Of a stretch of DNA of 64,000 nt, positions 48,572-56,827 are shown piece after piece. Position 1 is the stretch's first letter; each line of letters opens with the position of its first letter. Made by a program: the position numbers and the translations under genes. Origin of the DNA: Nonomuraea polychroma (GTDB lineage Bacteria; Actinomycetota; Actinomycetes; Streptosporangiales; Streptosporangiaceae). The notes beneath the pieces are model-generated. The model was not told the origin of the DNA and did not search any database. It saw nothing but the letters and a program-made list of their open reading frames with translations. Where the stretch lies: positions 9,575,501 to 9,639,500 of the forward strand of contig NZ_SAUN01000001.1 in assembly GCF_004011505.1 (NCBI RefSeq). Direction: 5' to 3'.

Positions 48572-49813
48572 TCAGCCGATGTCGACCACCCGAGCCCATT
48601 CGGGCGGCACGTCCGGCACGTACTCAGGATCGTCCTCGTCCCACGACCGGGCCGCTCTCCTCCGCGAGAACAGCCCCACCACCGTCCGGCACGGTGGCCG
48701 CGCCTCCGGCCAGGGGGTCTGCCCGTCGGTCAGGATCACGATGACGTCTGGCCGCGGGCTTGCCCGCAGCGCCGTGGCGAAGCCCGTACGCAGGTCCGTC
48801 CCGCCACCGCCCACCAGCGTGATCCCCTCGGCACGGCACAGCGGTTGCACGGCCTGGGCCGCCGCATCGCACGACAGCACGCTGACCAGGTCGCGCCGGC
48901 CCCCTACGGCGCGGACGATCGCGGCGACCTCGAGAAGCGCGCTCCCCAGTTCGGCGTCGCCGACCGACCCCGACGTGTCGATGACCACGGAGACCCGGGG
49001 CGGCCTGCGCCTCAGGCTCGGCAGGATGACACCGGGCAGGCCGGCGGAGCGCCGCGACGGCCGGCCGTAGGTGTAGTCCTCACCCGCACCCGGGCCGGAC
49101 GCCGCCGGGCGAACCGCCGCGCCGAGCAGTTCCCGCCACGGCTGTGGCGGGTGGAACGCCTCCTCGGCCCACCGCCGCCACCCCTGCGGTACGTCACCCG
49201 GGCGGGCGGTGATGCCCTGCGCCACCCGGAACCGGACCGCGTCTCGTTCCTGCGCGGTGAGCCCGTTCGCGCCTTCCGGCCCGAGGTCCCACTCCCGCTC
49301 CAGTCCGTCGGCGCCGCTGCCGCAGTCCAGCCAGGCCAGCCCCTGCGTGTACGGCCCGAGCCGGAACTGACGCAGGTAGTCCTCCATGAGCTCCCCCTCG
49401 GGCAGCCCCAGCATCCCCGGTTCGGCGGCGCCCTCGGGCGGGGTCAGCCCGTCCCCGAACACGTCGTCGTTGATCTCGAAGTCCGCGGCGATGTTCATCC
49501 GCAGCCGGTCTCCCGGTCCGGTCAGTCCCCGCTCCGACGCGACCCGGTCGCTCCGGCCGTGATGGTCGCGCAGCAGGTGAGAAACCTCGTGCACCCACAC
49601 CCCTGCCAGCTCCTCCACAGGGGTCCGGGCGACGAAGGCCGGCGAGACGTAGCACCGCCAGTGCCGGTCCACGGCCATCGTCGGCACGAGCCGCGACTCC
49701 ACCGTGTGCAGCGCGAACAGCGCCGTAGCCAGATAGGGCCGGACCCGGGCGGCGTGCAGCCGGGCGGCGAAGAGCTTCTCGAGGTCCAGTGTCCCCGCTA
49801 CGCCGGGCGTCAT
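48572..49813 (-). CDS. DUF2201-type metallopeptidase-like/VWA protein
   Basis: 413 residues. The N-terminal part (about 1-190) has WVHEVSHLLRDHHGR, an HExxH zinc motif, followed by NIAADFEINDDVF. The C-terminal VWA-like part (about 270-413) has VSVVIDTSGSVGDAEL, giving the D-x-S-x-S metal-adhesion site, then LVGGGGTDLRTGFATAL and VIVILTDGQTPWPE. Such proteins work with a MoxR ATPase, whose gene overlaps by ATGA. Together they may refold or mature a client. The Met at 49813 is the coupled start. Confidence 0.9.
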   Translation of the reverse strand: MTPGVAGTLDLEKLFAARLHAARVRPYLATALFALHTVESRLVPTMAVDRHWRCYVSPAFVARTPVEELAGVWVHEVSHLLRDHHGRSDRVASERGLTGPGDRLRMNIAADFEINDDVFGDGLTPPEGAAEPGMLGLPEGELMEDYLRQFRLGPYTQGLAWLDCGSGADGLEREWDLGPEGANGLTAQERDAVRFRVAQGITARPGDVPQGWRRWAEEAFHPPQPWRELLGAAVRPAASGPGAGEDYTYGRPSRRSAGLPGVILPSLRRRPPRVSVVIDTSGSVGDAELGSALLEVAAIVRAVGGRRDLVSVLSCDAAAQAVQPLCRAEGITLVGGGGTDLRTGFATALRASPRPDVIVILTDGQTPWPEARPPCRTVVGLFSRRRAARSWDEDDPEYVPDVPPEWARVVDIG

Positions 49814-51069
49814 CGGCCTGTCCCCGCGACGGCCGCGACTCGCACCGCGGCCTCGTCCGCCCGCCTGCTCAAGGACACGGCCCCGGCGAGCTGCTCGATC
49901 GACGCCGGTACGTCCCAGTCCGCGCGGCGCAGCGCGGCAAGCGTGGACGCGGGTACGACCACCAGATCCGGGGCCCCGGTCTCCAACGCCCGTACCAGCA
50001 GTGCCCACGCCGCGTCCCAGCGGGACTTCTCCGGCCGCCTCCGGACCGCCTCGACCACGCCGTCGAGCACGGCCTGGCGCAGGTCGCCCCGCTCGGGCAG
50101 GTCGGCCGCCGCCGGGTCGGCCAGCAGCGCCTCAGGGTCCGGGAGGTCCATCCGGTCCATGGCGGCCAGCAGCTCCAGCCCCGGGCCGTCCCCAACCGTG
50201 CCCCGGACCAGCAGGGACAGCACGTCCCTGGACGTGTTGGCCGCGGTCGCGAAGGCGACCAGACGCAGTGCCATCTCCCAGCTGCGGGGTGAGGGCCATG
50301 GACCGCCCCGGCGGGCTTCGTTGCTCGGCAGCCGATGCACGAGGGCGGGGCGGGCGGCGAGGAGCCCGCACACCGCGCGTCGGGCGAACGTCACGGCCTC
50401 TGACAACCGCTCCGGGTCGAGCCGCGGCAGCGACGCCCGCGGCCAGGTCCCGCCGAGGCCGCGTACCACGACCTCGTGGTCATGCACCCACTGCAGATGA
50501 ACGAACCGGTTCGCCAGGGGCGCACTCAGCTCCCAGCCGTCGGCCGCGGAGGACCGCGGATTGGCGGCCGCCACGATCCGGACACCGGCCGGTAGCCGCA
50601 GCGCGCCGACCCGCCGCTCCAGCACGAGGCGGAGTAATGCGGCCTGGACGGCCGGCGGCGCCGTGGACAACTCGTCCAGGAAGAGCAGCCCCCGGCCCGA
50701 CTGGGCCAGGCGCACGGCCCAGTCCGGCGGAGCCATCGGGACTCCCTGCACCGCGGGGTCGTCACCGACCACGGGCAGGCCGGAGAAGTCGGACGGCTCG
50801 TGCACGCTGGCGATCACCGTTGTCAGCGGCAGGTCAAGGGCTGCGGCGAGCTGCTGCAGAGCCGCGGTCTTGCCGATCCCCGGCTCTCCCCACAGCAGCA
50901 CCGGCAGGTCGGCCGCCACGGCCAGGGTCAGCGCCTCCAACTGCGTATCGATGCGCGGCTCTGTGGCCGTGTCGTGGAGCAGGGCGAGCAGATCGGCGGC
51001 GACGTCCAGCCGGGAGGCGTGAGCCGGACCGGAGGACGCGCCGGTGGTGACAGATGAAGATGTGGGCAT
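49810..51069 (-). CDS. MoxR-like AAA+ ATPase
   Basis: 419 residues. Walker A is LLWGEPGIGKTAALQQLA, Walker B GRGLLFLDELSTAPP, sensor 1 IVAAANP, and there is an arginine-finger region ELSAPLANRFVHL. MoxR proteins act as chaperones that load metals or assemble complexes and nearly always pair with VWA proteins; here the VWA gene follows with an ATGA overlap. Residues 1-40 are Ser/Thr-rich. The gene for the 463-residue protein is 78 bp upstream on the same strand, so a three-gene operon is likely. Confidence 0.93.
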   Translation of the reverse strand: MPTSSSVTTGASSGPAHASRLDVAADLLALLHDTATEPRIDTQLEALTLAVAADLPVLLWGEPGIGKTAALQQLAAALDLPLTTVIASVHEPSDFSGLPVVGDDPAVQGVPMAPPDWAVRLAQSGRGLLFLDELSTAPPAVQAALLRLVLERRVGALRLPAGVRIVAAANPRSSAADGWELSAPLANRFVHLQWVHDHEVVVRGLGGTWPRASLPRLDPERLSEAVTFARRAVCGLLAARPALVHRLPSNEARRGGPWPSPRSWEMALRLVAFATAANTSRDVLSLLVRGTVGDGPGLELLAAMDRMDLPDPEALLADPAAADLPERGDLRQAVLDGVVEAVRRRPEKSRWDAAWALLVRALETGAPDLVVVPASTLAALRRADWDVPASIEQLAGAVSLSRRADEAAVRVAAVAGTGR

Positions 51070-51147
51070 GCTGGATCACCTCTGAAGTCTGGTTGGCCGG
51101 GAACAGTCGAGCGGTGGGACAACGCAAGGAAGATGAGGCCCGCGGCG

Positions 51148-52539
51148 TCAGCGGGATGTCGCGTGGCGCGGGCGTGCCCGGTCGCCGCGGGAGCGCCGGC
51201 CTGGCCGGGCGGCCGGGCCCTGCCCGAGCCCGGCCAGGCCGGCCCGGAACAGTCCGTGGTCGATGCGCCGTTGCGCTTCCGTCTCCAACGCGTCGCGCAG
51301 GGCGCCCTCGGGCAGGGCCGCATCGGGTCCGAGGAGACCTTCGACGGCGGCCAGAGCGCCGGCGGTGTCGCCGTGGTCCAGGCGTGCGCGGACGTCTATG
51401 AGACACGCCGGGTTGCGGTGTGCCTGGTCGATCACCTGCAGGCAGGGGAGCGGGGTGCCGGTCAGCGCGGCCAGCAACTTCTCGCGGCGGACCTCGGCCG
51501 GGTCGTGGTCCAGCGGGACGAGCACACCGTTCACGAGATCGATTCGGTGCTGGGCGCCACGGCACTCGACCAAGCGTGGACGGGCTCCATCGTCAGGGAG
51601 CCGTGGAGCCACGGCCGGGGCATGGCCTGGTATGAGCGCCGACGCGACGAGCGGGTGCAGCCGGTCCGCCTCGATCAGCCCGGCGCGAAGCAACGCCAGG
51701 TCGGGCAGCACCCACGTGGCCGCGTCGGGCAGCACCGGCAGTGCGGACCCGCCATCCCTCGCAAGGGCCGTCGTCATCTGCAGCGCCAGCGGTCCGGAGG
51801 CAGCCCCGTCCGCGGCCGGCTCCAGTACCAGCTGACGCCGCCCCCCGAGCCGCACGGCGACCGCACCACCGGCCCGCCCTTCCTCGCGGAGCAGCATCCA
51901 CGCCTCGTCCGCCCACCGGTCCACGGCGCAGCCGCGCTCCAGCGGCACCTCCAGGTTCGGAGCGGGACGTGCATTGTCGGGCGGCCGGTCCGCTCCCGAA
52001 CGGGTCCGGAGCTCATCGACCCTGCGGACATCCCACAGGTGGCGGTGCAGATCGAGGCGGAAGCGCCGGTGAGGACGGGGATGCGGATGCGGACCGGCCC
52101 CGAATCGGGACCCATCCCACAGAGCCAGGCTGATCCGCTGACCGGCAGCCGCCCAAGCCGGCGGCGTCCGGGCCACGAGGTGCACCGTGCCGCCGCCGCC
52201 ATGCCCCGCCGGGTCGTACTGGGCTAGCGAGACGGTCAGGCCCGGACGCAACAGCCCGTCCGGCGCGATCCTCGGCATGTGCCAGCGCAGCAGGTCAGGA
52301 GCCAGATGGCGGAGATCGGTCCGGAGGTGGGCGGCGAACTCCTGGCCGTGGGCGTGTGCCGCTTGGCGCAGATTCAGATCGACGTCGACGTGTGCCGCGG
52401 CACACGCTCCCGCCCAATCTCCGGTGGTACGGCGGGCGGTCGCAGCCTCGATCATGGAGGGCGGCACGGCGAACTCGCGCACGCGCAGCCAGAAGGAAAG
52501 GCGGGAATCCGCATTCGCAGTCGAGTGGTGCATCAGCAC
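51148..52539 (-). CDS. Unassigned 463-residue protein of the MoxR-VWA operon
   Basis: No signal or membrane helix. The N-terminal part starts SFWLRVREFAVPPSMIEAATARR and has AHVDVDLNLRQAAHAHG; the middle has VPLERGCAVDRWADEAWMLLREEGRAGG; the C-terminal part has RIDLVNGVLVPLDHDPAEVRREKLLAAL, then LLAALTGTPLPCLQVI and DHGDTAGALAAVEGLLG, and ends very Arg-rich. I cannot name a domain. As first gene before the MoxR ATPase and the DUF2201 protein it is the likely client, sensor or effector of the system. The Met at 52539 follows AAGGTGA. Confidence 0.75.
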   Translation of the reverse strand: MLMHHSTANADSRLSFWLRVREFAVPPSMIEAATARRTTGDWAGACAAAHVDVDLNLRQAAHAHGQEFAAHLRTDLRHLAPDLLRWHMPRIAPDGLLRPGLTVSLAQYDPAGHGGGGTVHLVARTPPAWAAAGQRISLALWDGSRFGAGPHPHPRPHRRFRLDLHRHLWDVRRVDELRTRSGADRPPDNARPAPNLEVPLERGCAVDRWADEAWMLLREEGRAGGAVAVRLGGRRQLVLEPAADGAASGPLALQMTTALARDGGSALPVLPDAATWVLPDLALLRAGLIEADRLHPLVASALIPGHAPAVAPRLPDDGARPRLVECRGAQHRIDLVNGVLVPLDHDPAEVRREKLLAALTGTPLPCLQVIDQAHRNPACLIDVRARLDHGDTAGALAAVEGLLGPDAALPEGALRDALETEAQRRIDHGLFRAGLAGLGQGPAARPGRRSRGDRARPRHATSR

Positions 52540-52715
52540 TCACCTTGTGCGAACAGGACCCCCAATCTTCTGAAGGAGGTATTCATCTTGATCAGCGTAC
52601 AACGTTAGGCAGTGGATCCGCCAAGCAGTTTCGTTGTCGGACGCCCCACCGCCTGAGGTGAGCGATCTTCGGCCCGCCCTGCCTTTGGTAGGTGTCGATG
52701 CGTCACACTGGGGCC

Positions 52716-52905
52716 GTGTCGGATCGGGACCCCGCGTTCGCTCGCGATGCTGCGACCGCCGCCTATTACGAGCAGCGCGCCAAGGAGTACGACGAGTGGT
52801 ACCTGGCGCAGGGTCGCTTCGCATCGCTCAACCCACCCGCATGGCACCTGCAGGTTTCGCACCTGGTGGACTTGGTGGGCGGGCTGCCAACGGGACAGAG
52901 TTTCG
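52716..52905 (+). pseudogene. Class I SAM methyltransferase, N-terminal fragment
   Basis: The frame from the GTG at 52716 reads AAYYEQRAKEYDEWYLAQGRF and HLVDLVGGLPTGQ, the well-known start of a methyltransferase. Where the glycine-rich SAM motif (DxGxGxG) should come, the sequence changes to unrelated DNA near 52905 that leads into an IS256 fragment. No active enzyme is possible. Confidence 0.8.
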
Positions 52906-52959
52906 TCGCGGCTCGCGTGACGTGGTCAAACCGGTCGTGACGCCGCACGGCTCCACGCA

Positions 52960-53106
52960 CCTGCACCCGCGCCAAGACCGTCATCGCCGATGTCAGGCGT
53001 GGATGAGATGGTCATCTCCCTGTCGGCCAAAGGGCTGACCACCGGCGAGATCTCCGCGCACCCGGCCGAGGTCTACGGCGCCGAGGTGTCCAAGCAGACC
53101 TGTTGA
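52960..53106 (+). pseudogene. IS256-family transposase, N-terminal fragment
   Basis: In two frames: TRAKTVIADV (about 52966-52993) and GVDEMVISLSAKGLTTGEIS then AEVYGAEVSKQT (52996-53103). These match the conserved part of IS256/Mutator-type transposases. The part between them that normally spans about 20 residues is deleted, and the rest of the gene is missing. Confidence 0.85.
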
Positions 53107-53199
53107 TCGAGCGAAGCGACAGGCGGCCGTCGGAACGGCGGGCGGTGATGAGGCTGCGGACGATTCCGCGGTCGCGTAGCGGTCGGGCATGCCGGCGGA

Positions 53200-54366
53200 G
53201 TGCGGCGGGGCGGCCGCGGTGGCGGCGGCCGGGCGGCCAGAACAGCAGCGATGACCCCTCTCCGCAGTGACAGCGTCGTGCTGGACCTGCGCGGCAACGG
53301 CGGCGGCAGAGTCACGGAGGCGACCCGGCTGGTCAGCGCGTTCGCCCACGGCAAGGTCACCGCCTACCTGTGCACCGTGGACGGCAAGTGCGAGACCTTG
53401 CGCACCGACGACACCGTCGAACTGATCGACCTGCCGCTGACGGTGCTTATCGACCGCAGCTGCGCCTCAGCCTGCGAGCACGTCAGCTCCGCGATCAAGG
53501 ACCTGCGTCTCGGCCAGTTGGTCGGCACCAGAACCGCCGGCGTCATCTCCGGCCCGTCGCAGTCGTACCTGCTCAGCAACAACACCACGCTGGGCTTCCC
53601 CACCAGGCACCACCTCGGGCCCAATCGCGAGGTGATCGACCGGATCGGGGTGGCAAGCACGCTCACGTCCCTGGCCGAAGACCTGGCCAGCCGCGGGTAC
53701 GCCGGGATCGACCACACCTACGAAAGCTACGCCACGACCTTGGCCGACGGGCGGGTCGCCGAATGCCTGGCCTGCGACAGCGACGCCGACCCGGGCTTCG
53801 GCACGGGGGTGGTCGCCGGCCGGGCGGCCGACGTCTCCTTCGTGCTCGACCAGCTGCCATCGAAGTGGGACGGTTCCGACCGGATCGACCGCTCCAGGAT
53901 CGCGATGGCCGGCCAGTCGATCGGCGGAGCCAGCGCCATGGCGGCCATGGTGAAGGACTCCCGAGTGCGCGCCGGGATCGACATGGACGGCACCACCTAC
54001 GCCCGCATCCCCAAGACCGGGTTCTCCCGGCCGTTCATGTTCCTGGGCTCGGCGCAGCACGTCCCCGGCGGCCGCGACACCTCCTGGGACCGCGACTGGA
54101 AACTGCTGACCGGCTGGAAACGCTGGATCGTGCTGCCGGGCGCGGAACACCAGTCCTTCACCGACGGCCCGCTCATGGCGGACGCCCTCGGCATCAAGCC
54201 CGCCTACGGCGTCCTGCCCGCGGCGCGCTCCGCCGAGCTCACCCGCACCTATGTGGCAGCCTTCCTCGACCAGCACCTGAAGTCCCAGCCCCAGCCCCTC
54301 CTGGACAAACCGTCATCGCGCTACCCCGAGGCCAAGATCTGCCCTGCGACCTGCGGCCAATCCTGA
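53200..54366 (+). CDS. Chimeric frame: S41 peptidase fragment fused to PAF-acetylhydrolase-like fragment
   Basis: 388 codons, open throughout. Residues about 18-150 are a tail-specific-protease (S41) core: DSVVLDLRGNGGG, IDRSCASACEHVSSAI with the Ser nucleophile region, and LGPNREVIDRIGV. From about 152 on it is an alpha/beta hydrolase of the PAF-acetylhydrolase type: SLAEDLASRGYAGIDHTYES, nucleophile AGQSIGGASAMAAM, ADRG-free acid region, and the His in LPGAEHQSFTD. Both parts lack their normal N termini (PDZ/helical domain and first strands). The join near 53650-53665 is in frame. It may be a dead recombination product or a new gene. Starts at 53200 (GTG) or 53251 (ATG). Confidence 0.7.
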   Translation: MRRGGRGGGGRAARTAAMTPLRSDSVVLDLRGNGGGRVTEATRLVSAFAHGKVTAYLCTVDGKCETLRTDDTVELIDLPLTVLIDRSCASACEHVSSAIKDLRLGQLVGTRTAGVISGPSQSYLLSNNTTLGFPTRHHLGPNREVIDRIGVASTLTSLAEDLASRGYAGIDHTYESYATTLADGRVAECLACDSDADPGFGTGVVAGRAADVSFVLDQLPSKWDGSDRIDRSRIAMAGQSIGGASAMAAMVKDSRVRAGIDMDGTTYARIPKTGFSRPFMFLGSAQHVPGGRDTSWDRDWKLLTGWKRWIVLPGAEHQSFTDGPLMADALGIKPAYGVLPAARSAELTRTYVAAFLDQHLKSQPQPLLDKPSSRYPEAKICPATCGQS

Positions 54367-54457
54367 GGCCCTGTCGTGGCAGAGGAACCGCTCTGCCGGC
54401 CGATGGGAAGATGCGCGGTGAAAGGTCGTACCCGCTCAACGGAAGAGAATCCTCGGC

Positions 54458-55123
54458 ATGGCCGTCATCCACCACACCGCCCTCAATCCGACCAAGCTGG
54501 AACTGCTCACCTCCTGGCTCCCCTCCCGGCCGTGGTACGTCGGCGGCGCGGGCGAACCAGAATTGGCCAAGGCCGGCGGCTTCCGGCTGGACGACCCGGA
54601 GGGTGAGGTCGGGATCGAGTTCATGGTGGTCACCGACACCTCCGGCACTCACCCGACCAGCTACCTGGTGCCGCTCACCTATCGCGGTGCCCCGCTCGAC
54701 GGGGCGGAGCACGCCCTCGTGGGCACCATGGAGCACGGGGTGCTGGGGCGGCGCTGGGCCTACGACGGCTGCCACGACCCGGTGCTGGTCGCCCAGTTGC
54801 TGGCCCTGATCGAGGGCCGGGTCCAGGCCCAGGACCAAAACACCAGCGACACCCCCGACCGGGAGGTCACCCGCTCCTACATCGGTGACGGCCTCGCCCT
54901 CACGGACTTCACCGCCACTGCCACCGACGACCAGGAGGGCACTGAGCTGCCTGGACCGCAGGGGACGACCCTTCGCTTGCACCGGGTCCTGCGTCCCGCC
55001 CCGGACAACGCGCCTCTCCTTCCACCGGACGCGATTGGCCACGTCGCCGGCTCCTGGCACGTACCGGATGGCACCCGCGCACGGGGGCTGTTCGTTGCCT
55101 TGAACACCGGCGCTCGTGCCTAG
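54458..55123 (+). CDS. Maltokinase N-terminal-cap-like domain protein
   Basis: 221 residues. HHTALNPTKLELLTSWLPSR followed by PWYVGG, then FMVVTDTSGTHPTSYLVPLTYRG and EHALVGTMEHGVLGRRWAYD, is the Mak_N_cap-type fold known from free-standing proteins in actinomycetes; the kinase domain is absent. Its role is unknown; it may bind a sugar. It looks complete (ends LFVALNTGARA). A broken C-terminal maltokinase fragment lies 5.7 kb away, but in a different context. Confidence 0.85.
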   Translation: MAVIHHTALNPTKLELLTSWLPSRPWYVGGAGEPELAKAGGFRLDDPEGEVGIEFMVVTDTSGTHPTSYLVPLTYRGAPLDGAEHALVGTMEHGVLGRRWAYDGCHDPVLVAQLLALIEGRVQAQDQNTSDTPDREVTRSYIGDGLALTDFTATATDDQEGTELPGPQGTTLRLHRVLRPAPDNAPLLPPDAIGHVAGSWHVPDGTRARGLFVALNTGARA

Positions 55124-55127
55124 ATCT

Positions 55128-55670
55128 CAGCGAGGGACCAGATGACGGACGACCTCGTCGAGACCCTCCAAGGCGACCGCCGGGACTGAGCGTGCCCCAC
55201 CAGAGTCCCGATCCCCTGCAGGCCGGCGACCACGACGAGGGCAACACGCGCGGTATCGCTCGCCAAGAAGGCGGGCCTCGCCGGCCAGCGGGTCACCGGT
55301 GCCGGTCCGCAGGGGCATCGGCGGCAGGCCGGACAGGTCCGCGGCGAGCGGGCAGCTGCTGCTGCTCCTTGAGCGCCGTCAGCATGGCGAGGACCAGCCG
55401 GCCGCCGGCGGAGTCACCTGCAGACCGCGAGCGCACCGGCCAGCGGGCGGAACTCGAAGGCCGACCCGGCCACGTACGCGCCGCCGTGCAGGTGCAGCAG
55501 GGGCGGCGGGCGGCCCGCCACCTCGACCACCGCCAGGACCGGCACCCCTCCGGCATTGACCGGCCGTACACCGATCCCTTCCGGCAGCGCGAACGGCGTG
55601 GAGGCCCTCCACCCGTGTTGGCGGCCTCGGGGGTTGCGGGCGACCTCGATCGACCGGAGCGCATGAAGTT
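55128..55670 (-). pseudogene. HSL-type alpha/beta hydrolase remnant joined to a TetR C-terminal remnant
   Basis: Reading down the minus strand: LPEGIGVRPVNAGGVPVLAV and LHLHGGAYVAGSAFEF (oxyanion HGG motif) in one frame; GDSAGGRLVLAMLTALKEQ (nucleophile) in another after a deletion; LSGLPPMPLRTGTGDPLAGE, the acid loop region; then an abrupt change to VALVVVAGLQGIGTLV and LEGLDEVVRHLVPR, which look like the end of a TetR-family regulator, again in two frames. It is a mosaic of broken genes. Confidence 0.65.
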
Positions 55671-55689
55671 CGGGTGAGATCGGTCTGGG

Positions 55690-56142
55690 TCAGAGGGCCG
55701 CGCCTGGGCCTGCCAGCGGGTCGACGTCGGCGGCGTGCATCGGCTCGCCGCAGTGGGCGCAGCGCAGGTCGACGTGGCTGATCTCGCCACACGCGTGGTG
55801 GCGGTAGAGCACTGGCGGCCCGGCTTCGCCGGCGAGCCACCTGTCCCCCCAGCCGGTCATGACCATGAGCAGGTCAACCAGCTCGGCTCCCTTGGCCGTC
55901 AGGTGGTACTCGTAGCGCGGTCGATTGTCGTAGGGGCGGCGCTCGAGCACGCCGTGGTCGACGAGGTGGTTGAGCCGCTCGGTCAGCACCTTGCGGGAGA
56001 TCCCGAGGTCGGCCTGGAGCTGGTCGAAGCGGCTCATGCCAACCCATACGTCGCGCAGGATCAGCGGCGACCATGGCTCCCCGATCACGTCCAGGGTGCG
56101 CGCGATGGAGCAGGCCATCTCCCCGAATTTCGTGCGTTGCAT
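55690..56142 (-). CDS. HxlR-family winged-helix regulator
   Basis: 150 residues: GEMACSIARTLDVIGEPWSPLIL with the family's Cys, DQLQADLGISRKVLTERLNHLVDHGVLER (in parts) as recognition helix and wing, and HLTAKGAELVDLLM. The tail has a possible zinc site, HHACGEISHVDLRCAHCGEPM (Cys-His pairs, split). It is divergent from the DHFR-like gene, with two TAAAGRAACTC repeats in between, and so probably represses that cluster. Confidence 0.92.
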   Translation of the reverse strand: MQRTKFGEMACSIARTLDVIGEPWSPLILRDVWVGMSRFDQLQADLGISRKVLTERLNHLVDHGVLERRPYDNRPRYEYHLTAKGAELVDLLMVMTGWGDRWLAGEAGPPVLYRHHACGEISHVDLRCAHCGEPMHAADVDPLAGPGAAL

Positions 56143-56169
56143 GGGATCAGTCTAGCAATTGGGGTTCCC

Positions 56170-56216
56170 TAAAGAAACTCCGGGTGGTACGGTCGTGGAG
56201 TCTCTTAAAGGAACTC
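56170..56216. promoter_or_regulatory. Pair of TAAAGRAACTC operator repeats
   Basis: TAAAGAAACTC (56170-56180) and TAAAGGAACTC (56206-56216) are direct repeats 36 bp apart in the gap between the divergent HxlR gene and the DHFR-like gene, a likely binding region for the regulator. Confidence 0.5.
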
Positions 56217-56233
56217 AAGAAGGAGTCGCCAAG

Positions 56234-56827
56234 ATGAGCAAGGTCATCAGCGCCCACGCGGTGTCGGTCGACGGTTACATCACCGGGCGCGGTCCGGGCG
56301 CCGGGCGCGGGCTGGGCGATGGAACGATGCTGTTCGACTGGTACTTCAATGGCGACACACCCAGCCAGGTGTTCGACGGGTTCCGGCTGAGCGAGCCCAG
56401 CGCCCGGGTCTTCGACGCCCTCGCCGGCCGCGTGGGTGCGGTCGTGGCGGGGCGCAACACCTATGAGGACTCCGACCATTTCGGAGGCGGCAGCCCGCAC
56501 CCGGCGGCCCGGCTGTTCGTCCTCAGCCATCGGGCGGCGCCGGAGATGACCGAGCGGCAGACCCTGGTCACCACCGGCATCGAGGACGCGGTCGCGGCGG
56601 CTCGCCAGGCCGCCGATGGCAAGGACGTCGGCCTCATGGGCGGCGGCGTGCTGGCCGCCGCGCTGGAAGCGGACCTCGTCGATGAGGTGATTCTCCACCA
56701 GGTGCCCGTCCTGCTGGGCGCCGGTCGCAGTTTCTTCCAGGAGCTCCCGAAGCACGTACACCTCCGTCTGCTGGAGGCCGTCCCGGCCGCCGGCGTGACC
56801 CACCTCCACTACGAGGTGGCCCGATGA
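56234..56827 (+). CDS. Dihydrofolate-reductase-family (RibD C-terminal-like) protein
   Basis: 197 residues: KVISAHAVSVDGYITGRGPG, GAVVAGRNTYED, and DVGLMGGGVLAAALEADLVDEVILHQVPVLLG in parts, the NADPH-binding and substrate parts of the RibD_C fold. Free-standing members (YwjB/YyaP type) have no proven substrate. The Met at 56234 lacks the extra N-terminal residues of the frame from 56159. The stop overlaps the epimerase ATG. It is paralogous to the gene at 59812. Confidence 0.9.
   Translation: MSKVISAHAVSVDGYITGRGPGAGRGLGDGTMLFDWYFNGDTPSQVFDGFRLSEPSARVFDALAGRVGAVVAGRNTYEDSDHFGGGSPHPAARLFVLSHRAAPEMTERQTLVTTGIEDAVAAARQAADGKDVGLMGGGVLAAALEADLVDEVILHQVPVLLGAGRSFFQELPKHVHLRLLEAVPAAGVTHLHYEVAR

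Noticed and set aside
48042..53106. Calling the MoxR-VWA block a defined defence system
   Set aside because: Only family resemblance supports it; no known effector domain is visible, so it is kept as a question in the findings.
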